Of a DNA stretch of 64,000 nucleotides, positions 56,202 through 64,000 are shown one piece after another. This DNA comes from Demetria terragena DSM 11295. Lineage in GTDB: Bacteria > Actinomycetota > Actinomycetes > Actinomycetales > Dermatophilaceae. The first letter of the stretch is position 1. Each line of letters opens with the position of its first letter. The notes below the pieces were generated by a model. It saw nothing but the letters and a program-made list of their open reading frames with translations, had not been told where the DNA came from and ran no database searches. Location: NCBI RefSeq assembly GCF_000376825.1, contig NZ_AQXW01000004.1, positions 1,798,001 to 1,862,000 of the forward strand. Direction: 5' to 3'. The translations under genes and the position numbers were made by a program.

Positions 56202-57260
56202 TTACTTCTTGGTGACGATGGCGCCGCCGCCGGGGGTCCATCGGATCGTGGCGTTCTGGAAGTTCTGCACCCGCGCGTTGCCTTCGGCGACTTCGCCGCC
56301 GGTCGGATAGCCGAGCGCCTTCTCGCGCCCGTTGTTTTCGAACGCCTTCAAGATTTCGCCGTGGATGATCTGCGGACCGGTCCTCTCGCTCCACATAAAC
56401 AGGGCGTTCTGGAAGTACTGGTAGCGCCCTGTGGTTCCGTCCGGCGCAGCGTGTGCGGCCATCTCATCCATGGTCGGGAAGCCCCAGGCCGCTTCGGAAT
56501 CGGTCTTCCAGTAGGTCTCCAGGATCTGGCCGTGAATCCAGTACGCGCCGGTGGCAGGCGACCACGAGATGATGCCGTTGGCGAACAACTGGAAGCGCCC
56601 ACCGTTCCGGGCAGCCTCTTCGCCGCGGACCAATGGCCCAACCTCGCCGGATGCTCCGCCCATGCTGGCGTACTTCTCGCCGATCTTGCCGTGGGGCTGG
56701 CGGGCCTGATCCATCAGTTGAAGGGCCTTGCCCTCGGATTCCTGATAGCGGTAGCGCAGGTCTTCACGCGGGCGCTCGACGTTGGCCGCGAGGACACCAG
56801 CAGTGGGCGACGACGCCTCCAAGGGGAGCGCAGTGTTGATGAACCAGTTGGTCGCCCACACCACGTCGCGCACCTGCGCGGGGCTGCCGTGCATGGGTGT
56901 CTGGATTTGGAAGACCCCCTGCGACGTCTCCTGGCCGCAGTCGAGGTTGTTCATGTGCGACTCCACCCAGCCCGCCTCGAACATCGCCAGCATGACCTTC
57001 TGCGAGACATTGCGTTGCTGGCCGATCGAATGCACCGTGCGGATGACAGCCGGGTCGGCCTCGGCCGGGATCGCGCACGGTACACGCATGGCGGCGGGGC
57101 TCAGCGCAGTGAGCGGAACGCGCGTTGAGCGCTTAGTGTCCTCGGTGCTTCCGGGGCCAGGGGCCGCGAGCGCTGGCGCAGCAACAGCTGTGCTGAGCAA
57201 CGCGGCCGCCAGGGCGGTGACGATTCGGGTACGGCTGCGGTGCGGACTATTCGTACTCAC
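56202..57260 (-). CDS. Secreted lysozyme-like protein with LGFP repeats
   Basis: 352 residues from the GTG at 57260 (AGGAGAATTT). Sec signal peptide to about PALAA. An N-terminal lytic-transglycosylase-like stretch (VMLAMFEAGWVESHMNNLDC, ETSQGVFQIQTPMHGSP) with a Glu in the expected helix is followed by three LGFP repeats: GRFQLFANGIISWSPATGAY, GRYQYFQNALFMWSERTG and ARVQNFQNATIRWTPGGG, each with a preceding G-F-P or G-Y-P. First gene of the three-gene secreted set, 46 bp from the next. Confidence 0.82.
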   Translation of the reverse strand: MSTNSPHRSRTRIVTALAAALLSTAVAAPALAAPGPGSTEDTKRSTRVPLTALSPAAMRVPCAIPAEADPAVIRTVHSIGQQRNVSQKVMLAMFEAGWVESHMNNLDCGQETSQGVFQIQTPMHGSPAQVRDVVWATNWFINTALPLEASSPTAGVLAANVERPREDLRYRYQESEGKALQLMDQARQPHGKIGEKYASMGGASGEVGPLVRGEEAARNGGRFQLFANGIISWSPATGAYWIHGQILETYWKTDSEAAWGFPTMDEMAAHAAPDGTTGRYQYFQNALFMWSERTGPQIIHGEILKAFENNGREKALGYPTGGEVAEGNARVQNFQNATIRWTPGGGAIVTKK

Positions 57261-57296
57261 AAATTCTCCTCGATACGGGTGGGCTCTGATCCTCAC

Positions 57297-57416
57297 CCGA
57301 CCGATCTGGCCGTACGCGCAATCCTGGAAATCCTGGAAGACGACGTCTTCGTGAACTCAACAAGTCCACCCGCAGAGTTATCCCCACGCCGCGCCAGGGC
57401 ACGGCATCCTAACCCG
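57297..57416. other. Divergent intergenic region
   Basis: 120 bp between the LGFP gene and the STAND-regulator gene. TTATCCCCA at 57378 is one mismatch from a DnaA box. Nothing else recognised. Confidence 0.3.
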
Positions 57417-58685
57417 GTGAACGTTTCGCTGAACGCAACATCCGACAGGCTCCCCGAGCTGAACTCGGTGGCGCCTCAGACACCCGCTGAGTTGGGTCGG
57501 GCACTCAAACGCAGGCTGCGGGCCGGCACAGGACGCCGGTTCAGCGTCGCGGGATTGGCTCGCCAGATCGGCGTCGCACAGAGCTCGATGTACGCCTACC
57601 TCTCGGGTACGACGCTGCCACCGAGCGACGTCCTGGACGATTTGCTGATCGCCATGCGCGTGCCCCCGGCAGAGCATCGCTGGTTTGCCACGGCACGAGA
57701 CCACATTGCCGCCACTCGGCGGCATCAGCACACCCCGGCTCCCGACAAGCTCATCCCGCGTGAATTGCCTCCTGATCTGGCAGGATTCGTCGGCCGGCAG
57801 GACGACCTTCGCCGATTGGATGACATCTATCTCGACGCACGGGCCGGTTCGCCTGGCGTCGCGGTTATCACTGGCCCGGTCGGCGTCGGGAAGACGTCGG
57901 TGGCGGTGAAGTGGGCACATGACCATCGCGACGCATTCCCGGATGGGCAGCTCTTCCTCGATCTGCACGGCTTCTCGGCGATGCCGCCGGTCTCCCCCGA
58001 GCACGCCCTCGCGTCACTACTGCGCAGTCTTGGCGTAGAGGAGCAGGCCATACCGCCTGGGGTCGATGAGCGGACTCGACGGCTGCGTACTGCTCTCGCA
58101 GACAGACGAGTCTTGCTCGTGCTGGACAACGCCGTCGACGCCACGCAGGTGCGCCCCCTGCTGCCGAGTGGCCCCGGAGTCTTCGTCATCGTGACCAGTC
58201 GTCATGAGCTTGCCGCCTTGCAGGTCACGCCCGGCGCCCACCAGATCGAGGTCGCCCCACTCTCTCCAGATGACTGTCGTCGCTTGCTGCACAGTCATGT
58301 GCCGACGTGCGCAACCGACCCGCGAACCCAGGAAGTAGTCGAACGTTGCGGCGGACTTCCCCTCGCGCTGCGCATCGCGGCTGCTCGCATGTCCAGCAAG
58401 GCACCCGGCTCCTGGTTGAGCCTGGTCCACGAGCTCGATCGCACCCTCGGCCGCTTCGATCCGGAGCAGACGGACGCCTCGGACCGCTCGACGTTGTCCT
58501 CGTCGGTCCATCGCCTCACCCCCATGGCGGCTGCCGCCTTCACACGCCTCGGACGGGCCCCGCTCGTCGATGTCGACGTGGCGCACGTGCAGGCGCTATT
58601 GGATTGCAGCCGCGGCGAGGCAAAGCACGTTCTCGCCGAACTCGCGATGAGTCACCTGCTTGAGCCGTGCACGGACGACCGTTGA
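57417..58685 (+). pseudogene. STAND (HTH-NB-ARC) regulator, truncated at the start of its TPR part
   Basis: GTG start, 422 residues. XRE-type HTH (FSVAGLARQIGVAQSSMYAY, SGTTLPPSDVLDDLLIAM), then the NB-ARC ATPase: P-loop GPVGVGKTSVAV, Walker B VLLVLDNAVDATQ, VIVTSRHELA and CGGLPLALRIAAARM. The frame stops after HLLEPCTDDR, exactly where AfsR/SARP-type relatives continue with Y-x-F-H-D-L-x-R-x-Y-A and TPR repeats. The IS630 remnant begins 12 bp later, so insertion or deletion at this element removed the 3' part. It may still be translated but lacks its sensor domain. Confidence 0.8.
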
Positions 58686-58697
58686 GAGATCCGGCTC

Positions 58698-59121
58698 TTA
58701 AGGCAGGGTGGCGTAGTTGTCCGTCACCAGGTGTAGCTGGATCGGGTCGCCCCTGCGCATCGACGTCCTCGAGGTAGGAGCGGGCGACCTGTTTGAGGAA
58801 CGCCAGGAACTCTTGGTGCCGGTGGCGGGGCTTGCATGCGGCGGTGACCTTCCCGGTGGCGATCTCCAGGGCGGCGAGCAGGGTGGTCGTGCCGCGCCGT
58901 TTGTAGTCGTGGGTGCTACGGGCCGGCATCCCGGGTTGCATCGGCAGCATCGGCGCGGACCGGTCCAACGCTTGGATCTGGAACTTCTCATCCACGCACA
59001 GCACGATCGCGTTCTCTAGTGGGTTCAGGTATAGCCCCACGACATCAGTGACCTTCGCGACCAGCTCGGGGTGGGTAGTGAACTTGAAGGTCTCGACCCG
59101 CCAGGGTTGCGACGTATGCAA
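58698..59121 (-). mobile_element. IS630-family transposase remnant
   Basis: Clear IS630 DDE transposase stretches: WRVETFKFTTHPELVAKVTD, IVLCVDEKFQIQALDRS (first catalytic Asp), MPARSTHDYKRRGTTTLLAAL and KPRHRHQEFLAFLKQV. Near DVDAQG the frame shifts by one, and LHLVTDNYAT (second Asp) is read in another frame before a stop at 58698. The N-terminal third and everything after DNYAT are missing, so it is inactive. Terminal repeats are not recognisable. Confidence 0.85.
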
Positions 59122-59142
59122 CGCAGCGCGCGCGATGTGCCC

Positions 59143-59406
59143 CTACCCATGTGACGAAGACGTACCGCGATCGACTCGCGCCGTTGACCGATGCAGGTCC
59201 ACGAGATGGAAAGGCACTGCAAACAGGGCCACCAGCACCGGAAGTGCCACCACGACCCACGCTTGGTGGATCCAGACCACCAAGACGGCAGCTGCGAGCA
59301 ACGCCGTAGCACTCGAGAGCACACGATGACGTAGCCGCCGCCACGGTCCCGCCGCAAGCACGAGCAGCACCGCAAACACGGGAAGGATCACGAGGATGGT
59401 CAACAT
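59143..59406 (-). CDS. Small membrane protein beside the RHS remnant
   Basis: 87 residues with two or three hydrophobic segments (LTILVILPVFAVLLVLAAG, SATALLAAAVLVVWIHQ, VVALPVLVALFAVPFHLVDL). GGAGCGAG precedes the ATG at 59406. It overlaps the tail of the degraded RHS frame. Small membrane ORFs after RHS genes are sometimes immunity proteins; here that is only a possibility. No family recognised. Confidence 0.45.
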   Translation of the reverse strand: MLTILVILPVFAVLLVLAAGPWRRLRHRVLSSATALLAAAVLVVWIHQAWVVVALPVLVALFAVPFHLVDLHRSTARVDRGTSSSHG

Positions 59407-59416
59407 CGCCTACTCG

Positions 59417-59966
59417 CTCCTGCCCTTGCTCAGCGGCCGTGACATCCGGGTCAGGGTTGAACACAGCCCCGGTAGAGCTGTGCTCCCGGGCGATACGGCC
59501 CATCCCGTCCCGATCCACCGTCCACCCAACCCAATCATCCCGGGTAGGCGCCCCAGGGGTCCAGGTCGTTTCGCCAGTATCAGGGTCCGTGGTCGCAGTG
59601 ACCGGCCTGACCTGCCCTCGTAGGAAATCCCGGTTTCTTGGCCCAGAACATTCCGCACACTGCGGGCAGTGAACTTCACGGGCAGGTCTTGGCGGGTCAG
59701 GCCACCGGTGCTGTCATATGCCCCGTGAAAACCAGCGGGCTGCCACCAGCGCGCGACACCACCGCCTTCGTCGCTAAACCACGCCGCTCACCTTTGCCAT
59801 CAGCATCACTGCCGTCATACGTAAACGTGGTCGAACCTTTCGGGTCGCTCAACGCAGCAACCTGCCCGACCGCGTTATACGCCGTGGTCCCGGTCTCTCC
59901 ATCGGCGTTGGTATAACCCGTCTGACGACCCCACCGGTCGTATGTAGTAGTGATCCGGTTCGACTC
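59417..59966 (-). pseudogene. RHS/YD-repeat protein fragment with two frameshifts
   Basis: YD-repeat sequence reads NRITTTYDRWGRQTGYTNAD, GTTAYNAVGQVAALSDPKG and FTYDGSDADGKGERRG in one frame to about 59712. It resumes as AYDSTGGLTRQDLPVKFTAR in a second frame to about 59620, and as VRPVTATTDPDTGETTWTP and DRDGMGRIAREHSSTGAV in a third. No start, no N-terminal half and no intact C-terminal toxin, so it is a remnant of a large RHS/polymorphic-toxin gene. Confidence 0.8.
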
Positions 59967-60024
59967 GAAGGCGCCGCACCAGGAAAAACCCGACAAACCA
60001 AACCAGCCCACGCGTTCTGGGTAT

Positions 60025-61239
60025 TCATCCCTGAGTCCGCAAATACCGCCCAAAATGAGGCACGGTGAAGGCGATTCTCCCTCGTTCACCCGAGTAGATC
60101 AGCCCCTTCTTCAACAACGCGTCCCGCGCTGGTGACAGGGACTGCGGTTTGCGGTCAAGGAGATTCGCCACGTCCGACGTTGGCACTGACTCGATCTCGT
60201 CGAGCTCTTCGTCGTCTCGGTCGGCGATCGCGAGCGCCGCGTCGGCCATCGCGCGCAGATACTCGCGCTCGCCGGGCGTCGCTCTCTCATACCGGGATCC
60301 GAAGAATCCCACGGCCAACTCGGATTCAGCTTCGGGCGCGGCGACGTTCACGTCGTCCACGTCGATCGGAGTGCCGGGCGCCTGGTCCCACACCGCTTTG
60401 CCATAGGCCTGAATGAAGTACGGGTAGCCGCCCGTGGCGGCGTACATCGCGTCGAGTGCTGCCGGGGTGAAGTCGGCGCCCTCATCCTTAGCCGGCATCT
60501 GCAGCGCGCGGTCGGCGAAGTCACGCGGCAACCGGTCGATACGTACGTAGCGAAACAGCCTCTCGCTGTAGGACTTTGACGCCGAGAGTACGGCCGGGAG
60601 GTGTGGCAGACCAGCGCCAACCACGATCACCGGAAGCGCGGCCTGGCTGATCTCGTGGCAGGCCGCGCACAGCGCAGACACGTCGTCCGGATGCAGGTCT
60701 TGCATCTCATCGATGTAGATCGCCACGCCTTTGCCGACATCACCCGCCAATCCGCCGACGTCAGAAAGCAGTTCGACCAGATCAATCTCGATGTCACCGG
60801 AGTCAGCGCGCCCGACGACCGCGGGCGCGTCAATGCCCGGATTCCACCGCTCGCGCAGCTTGGTGCCTGAAGGCGAGTCCCGCTGCGCAAATGACTTGAT
60901 CACCCCAAGTACATGGTCGACGTCATCGCCCTGTGGGTGCCCGATCTCGCGTACGGCAGTATGCAGCGCCGCCGACAACGGTCGCCGAAGCCGCTGCTCG
61001 GGCCTGGCCTCCAACTTGCCGGTGCCCCACTTCGCGCGAACCGCCGCAGATCGAAGAGCGTTGAGCAGCACCGTTTTTCCCACACCGCGCAGCCCGGTCA
61101 GCACCACTGACCGCTCGGGTTTGCCTCGGGAGATCCGCTGTAGGACGACGCCGAAAGTCTCCAACTCCGAGTCTCGGCCGGCGAGTTCAGGCGGGCGTTG
61201 TCCTGCGCCTGGGGCATACGGGTTCTTGATCGGATCCAC
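60025..61239 (-). CDS. AAA+ ATPase (ORC/Cdc6-like ATP-binding protein)
   Basis: 404 residues. N-terminus NPYAPGAGQRPPELAGRDSE is diagnostic of a bacterial AAA_16/ORC-like family. Walker A LTGLRGVGKTVLLNAL, Walker B VAIYIDEMQDLHPDD, sensor-like VVGAGLPHLP and a C-terminal winged-helix-like end (VANLLDRKPQSLSPARDALLKKG). Function unknown. Some such proteins are linked to mobile or defence loci, and an RHS/IS scar is adjacent. Divergent from the MOSC gene. Confidence 0.82.
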   Translation of the reverse strand: MDPIKNPYAPGAGQRPPELAGRDSELETFGVVLQRISRGKPERSVVLTGLRGVGKTVLLNALRSAAVRAKWGTGKLEARPEQRLRRPLSAALHTAVREIGHPQGDDVDHVLGVIKSFAQRDSPSGTKLRERWNPGIDAPAVVGRADSGDIEIDLVELLSDVGGLAGDVGKGVAIYIDEMQDLHPDDVSALCAACHEISQAALPVIVVGAGLPHLPAVLSASKSYSERLFRYVRIDRLPRDFADRALQMPAKDEGADFTPAALDAMYAATGGYPYFIQAYGKAVWDQAPGTPIDVDDVNVAAPEAESELAVGFFGSRYERATPGEREYLRAMADAALAIADRDDEELDEIESVPTSDVANLLDRKPQSLSPARDALLKKGLIYSGERGRIAFTVPHFGRYLRTQG

Positions 61240-61303
61240 GATATAACCGTATCTGCCTCTCTAGCGAAACTCTGATATTTGGTTATCGGCGGGTCGACCT
61301 AGG

Positions 61304-61816
61304 ATGCCCGTCATGCCCACCGTTGCCAGCATCCACATCGCACCCGGGCGCAGGCTCCCCACCAAGTCCGTCGACCAGGTGGAGGCGCAAGGCGGCGCGG
61401 GCCTGGTCGGCGATCGCTATCACGGCTCGCGGCATCGCCATGTCACGATCCAGTCGGCGCCCGATTTGGCGGACGCAAGCCACGACTGGGGACAACCGAT
61501 CGACCCGGGCCAAACCCGCCGCAACATCACCATCACCGACGGCCCGCTACCGACCCGACCGGGCGACCCGATCCGCATCGGCGACGTCCACCTCGAGGTC
61601 GTACGCATCGCCGCACCGTGCCGCATCATGGACGACTGCGTCGGCGAGGGAGCCATGCGCGCACTGCACAACAGGGGCGGCGTGGTTGCGCGGCTCCTAA
61701 CCTCGGGCACGATCCGCGTTGGCGACGCGGTCGACCTCGCGCCGGAGCCGCTCGCCGAGCACCTGCGGATATCGCCTCCTATTGCCGCGTCTAGGCCAGG
61801 ACCAAGACTGCCTTAG
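61304..61816 (+). CDS. MOSC domain protein
   Basis: 170 residues (ATG at 61304; MPTVAS at 61313 is also possible). MOSC features: ASIHIAPGRRLPTKSVDQVE, GGAGLVGDRYHG, TRRNITITDGPLP, GDVHLEVVRIAAPCRIMDD with the conserved Cys and GGVVARLLTSGTIRVGD. MOSC domains carry sulfur in molybdenum cofactor sulfurases and related enzymes such as YiiM. Stand-alone bacterial members are often of unknown substrate. Confidence 0.87.
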   Translation: MPVMPTVASIHIAPGRRLPTKSVDQVEAQGGAGLVGDRYHGSRHRHVTIQSAPDLADASHDWGQPIDPGQTRRNITITDGPLPTRPGDPIRIGDVHLEVVRIAAPCRIMDDCVGEGAMRALHNRGGVVARLLTSGTIRVGDAVDLAPEPLAEHLRISPPIAASRPGPRLP

Positions 61817-61830
61817 CAAGCACGATCGAC

Positions 61831-62793
61831 CTACTTCACGTGCACGCTGACAAAGATCGGCTGCTGATAGTCAAATGCGTAGGTCCCGTCCGGCTTGATG
61901 AACATGAACCGGACGAAGCAGTCGACTCGCTCGGTGGCCGTTTCAAACGGCATGTTCACGCGTACGATCTCTCCCGGCTCAATAGTCTTCACCGGAGTCT
62001 CTTCGGGTGTCTTGCAGTCCAGCGTCGGCCCGCGGTATGGCCCAAGACGCTTCATCTTCAGGCCTTTCAGCGGCTGACTCCCCACGTTCTTGAACGTCCA
62101 GGCCTTCGTCAGTTTCTTCCCCATGGGAGCTGGCTTGCAGTCGCCCAGAGTGACGTCCGTCATCAGTTTGATCTTGTAGCGCGGGTCCGTCGACGGCGAC
62201 GGATGCGGCGGTGGGTTCTTCTCGCAACTGCCTGTTCCGGTGCTCAGAATGGCGCTTCGCGCGGCGGTCGGCTTTGAGGCCGCGGCAGCAGGCGTACTCG
62301 CCGCAGCCGGAGTGGTCGCTGCGGCTCCCGGATTGGCGTCGCTCCCGTTCATGATCTTGAGCACAAAGAACCCGACGACGATGCCGACGACCAGACCGGC
62401 CACGCCGAACATCACCGCCGACTTGGAAGGCCCGCCGGAGTAGTGGTCCTTCCTCGGCGTCGGTGCGGGCGCAGCCTGCGCCGACGCGCTTCCGCCCGCC
62501 GACTCTTCAGCTCCGCTTCGGAGCAGCGCGGTGTTGGCGCGCTCCCACTCCGCCCGCAACGTCTCTGGCTCAACGCCACAGGCCTTCGCGAACTCGACCG
62601 TGGTCTCCCAAGAAGGCAGCCGGGTTCCCTGGACCGCATCATGCATCGTCGCGTGCGAGATGGCGCCAGACCGTTTCGACATCGCCCGAAAGGACGGCGA
62701 ACCCGCCTCTTCGCGCAGCTTCAAGAGCCGCCCGACGAACTCTTCAATGATGCGCGCGCGCTCCGGTGCGCCAAACTCGCTCACGATGTCCAC
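61831..62793 (-). CDS. HTH-transmembrane-NBR1-Ig-like domain protein
   Basis: 320 residues. N-terminal XRE-type HTH (RLLKLREEAGSPSFRAMSKR, HATMHDAVQGTRLPSWETTV), a Pro/Ala linker, one transmembrane helix at about 130-150 (SAVMFGVAGLVVGIVVGFFVL), an Ala/Thr/Pro-rich stalk and a C-terminal Ig-like domain with TKAWTFKNVGSQPLKGLKMK and CFVRFMFIKPDGTYAFDYQQ. This domain order resembles RodZ-like one-pass proteins, but the sensor is NBR1-Ig-like. Two Cys pairs could be disulfides outside the cell. Confidence 0.8.
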   Translation of the reverse strand: MDIVSEFGAPERARIIEEFVGRLLKLREEAGSPSFRAMSKRSGAISHATMHDAVQGTRLPSWETTVEFAKACGVEPETLRAEWERANTALLRSGAEESAGGSASAQAAPAPTPRKDHYSGGPSKSAVMFGVAGLVVGIVVGFFVLKIMNGSDANPGAAATTPAAASTPAAAASKPTAARSAILSTGTGSCEKNPPPHPSPSTDPRYKIKLMTDVTLGDCKPAPMGKKLTKAWTFKNVGSQPLKGLKMKRLGPYRGPTLDCKTPEETPVKTIEPGEIVRVNMPFETATERVDCFVRFMFIKPDGTYAFDYQQPIFVSVHVK

Positions 62794-63095
62794 CCCTCGT
62801 TGGTGAGATCAGCCAGATTCGGACAGTTTGCCTGAGTGACACAGCCGTCAGATGGTCAGAACCCCACGATGACGGGAATTCTTACACATCTGACAGTGCC
62901 ACGAATCCCTAGACGACGTCTGGTTCTGACGTCGTCTGAGCGTCCGGATACACCGTCGACCCCTGCCAGACGGTTGCCCGATATGGGCATGGTCGTCTCA
63001 GTCGCCCAACTTCACCGGGACGGCGAGGACGACCGACAGCGACTCACCACAGACGCCATCGGAACGTTCGGACCACCGAACACGAAGGAAGACCA
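62794..63095. other. 302-bp intergenic region with an inverted repeat
   Basis: Divergent region between the HTH-Ig gene and the M23 gene. AGACGACGTC (62911-62920) and GACGTCGTCT (62928-62937) form a perfect 10-bp inverted repeat with a 7-bp spacer, a good operator candidate. No ORF with convincing family similarity is seen. Confidence 0.5.
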
Positions 63096-63986
63096 ATGCG
63101 CACTATCAAGAACCGCACCGCTACCGCTCTCGGAGTGCTCGCCCTCGGCGCGACCAGCTTCACTGGCGTCGCCCTTGCCGGGTCAGCACAGGCTGCCGAC
63201 CGCGATGGCAAATGTGACTCTGGCGAGTTCTGCTACAACTTCAACTCCGACCTGAAGGGCTCGTGGTCAGACTTCAAGTCCTCGGTCGGGGACTACGGGA
63301 CCAACGCCAAGACGTGCTACGAGTTCAAGGGGGCCGGAGCCGGCAAGAGCAAGTGCATCAAGAACGAGGCCGGCGGCTACTGGAACAACACCTCAAAGTC
63401 AGTCACGGTGTACTTCAACTCCGGTTACGCGGGCGAGTCCGTCACGCTGAAGCCGGGCGCGAAGGGCAAGTTGCCAGCCGCCGTCTACAACAACAACGCC
63501 TCACACAAGATCGGCGGCAGCACCACGCCGCCGTCCAACGGCAAGAAGGCCATGTCGCAGGCGCTGTATGAGGGTGGCGGCGGCACCCTGACCGCGGCCT
63601 TCGACGGTTACAAGAACACCCCGGGTCGCCACGAAGGTATCGACTTCGCCAAGGGCTTCGGCAGCAAGGTGAAGTCCCTGGTCGATGGGACCGTCATCAA
63701 CGCCGACGACGACCCCAATGGTCTGGGCACCCTTGCGATCTACATGCCCAAGGAAGACAAGACCGTGATCTACCTGCACGCCAACACCACGGTCAAAAAG
63801 GACGCGAAGGTCAAGCGCGGTGACGTGATCGCGACCGAGGCTAACCGCCAGGGCGGCGCGACCCACACCCACGTCGAGATGCGCCCAGGAAAGCACACGC
63901 TGGCATCCAAGAGCGTTAACGACCCGACCCTGGACAACCCGGACCCGACCAGCTTCTGGAACGCCCAGGGCTACGTCGAGAAGTAA
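63096..63986 (+). CDS. Secreted M23 metallopeptidase-like protein with an N-terminal peptidase-inhibitor I36 domain
   Basis: 296 residues; AAGGAAGACCA precedes the ATG. Sec signal peptide ending near GSAQA. Residues 35-125 match the I36 (SMPI-like) family: CDSGEFCYNFNSDLKGSWSDF, KTCYEFKG, GKSKCIKNEAGGYWNNTSKS. A Ser/Pro linker leads to an M23 domain at about 160-270 (RHEGIDFAKGFGSKVKSLVDG, LHANTTVKKDAKVKRGDVIA, GATHTHVEMRPG) with the H...D and H-x-H ligands. M23 enzymes cut peptidoglycan cross-links. The I36 part may regulate it or bind wall. Confidence 0.85.
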   Translation: MRTIKNRTATALGVLALGATSFTGVALAGSAQAADRDGKCDSGEFCYNFNSDLKGSWSDFKSSVGDYGTNAKTCYEFKGAGAGKSKCIKNEAGGYWNNTSKSVTVYFNSGYAGESVTLKPGAKGKLPAAVYNNNASHKIGGSTTPPSNGKKAMSQALYEGGGGTLTAAFDGYKNTPGRHEGIDFAKGFGSKVKSLVDGTVINADDDPNGLGTLAIYMPKEDKTVIYLHANTTVKKDAKVKRGDVIATEANRQGGATHTHVEMRPGKHTLASKSVNDPTLDNPDPTSFWNAQGYVEK

Positions 63987-64000
63987 GCCACCCGACCACT

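Noticed and set aside
1-64000. tRNA, rRNA, riboswitch and CRISPR arrays
   Set aside because: Reading the intergenic regions showed no cloverleaf with conserved T-loop, no rRNA-like sequence and no spaced identical repeats. A covariance-model scan would be decisive and was not possible.

Overview
The window is high-GC, densely packed actinobacterial DNA. Tat and Sec signal peptides, a CDP-glycerol (teichoic-type) polymerase, an Asp23/AmaP cluster, LGFP wall-binding proteins, PadR/TetR/ArsR regulators and many GTG starts fit an order such as Micrococcales (Dermacoccaceae/Dermatophilaceae-like). That placement is inference. I saw no rRNA, tRNA or CRISPR array.

Layout. 0-4 kb: a ChvE/MmsAB monosaccharide ABC importer, its ATPase cut by the window edge. 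4-6.2 kb: a GT-C and a GT2 glycosyltransferase pair. 6.2-18.1 kb: metabolic and housekeeping genes (DUF5926, HIBYL-CoA hydrolase, a broken DUF559 nuclease-like gene, a MurE-type ligase without the DNPR motif, DinB, SRPBCC+ArsR, OsmC, acyl-CoA synthetase, POT transporter). 18-21.7 kb: PadR+membrane protein, a reductase/TetR divergon with a double operator, and an intact DUF559 gene between two near-identical hairpins. 21.7-25.4 kb: polar amino-acid ABC importer plus MalY-type lyase. 25.5-31.2 kb: secreted nuclease-like protein, a 49-aa Cys/Lys-rich protein behind an iron-box-like site, and a cstA / cory-CC-star / ArsA-like ATPase operon. 31.3-36.6 kb: two related small secreted proteins around a LURP-one-like gene, TetR+MFS efflux, CDP-glycerol transferase. 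36.7-39 kb: secreted phospholipase A2 and a split transketolase. 39-43.2 kb: CsbD and a seven-gene Asp23/AmaP envelope-stress operon, divergent from an ECF sigma gene coupled to an Asp23-like partner. 43.2-49.7 kb: a deleted SDR, a secreted phosphoesterase, an alkylsulfatase, an Imm5-like protein, a Mop-domain protein and a small kinase-like protein.

The most interesting locus is 49.9-54.3 kb, an apparent RiPP (ribosomally made, modified peptide) cluster. Two tandem 39-codon precursor genes share a leader and a GPW-x-TC-x3-YC core. A strong hairpin follows, then a LanM-dehydratase-like protein that lacks a LanC cyclase and ends in a DUF6624-like domain, a partner protein with a winged-helix-like C-terminus, and a JmjC/cupin-type Fe(II) oxygenase. 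The genes are close or overlapping on one strand. I do not recognise it as a described RiPP class.

54.4-57.3 kb holds three secreted proteins (GH43-like, NlpC/P60-LGFP, LGFP) on the minus strand. 57.4-60 kb is a scar region: a STAND regulator cut at the start of its TPR part by an IS630 remnant, a small membrane ORF and a multiply frameshifted RHS fragment. 60-64 kb has an AAA ATPase, a MOSC protein, an HTH-TM-NBR1-Ig protein and a secreted I36-M23 protein.
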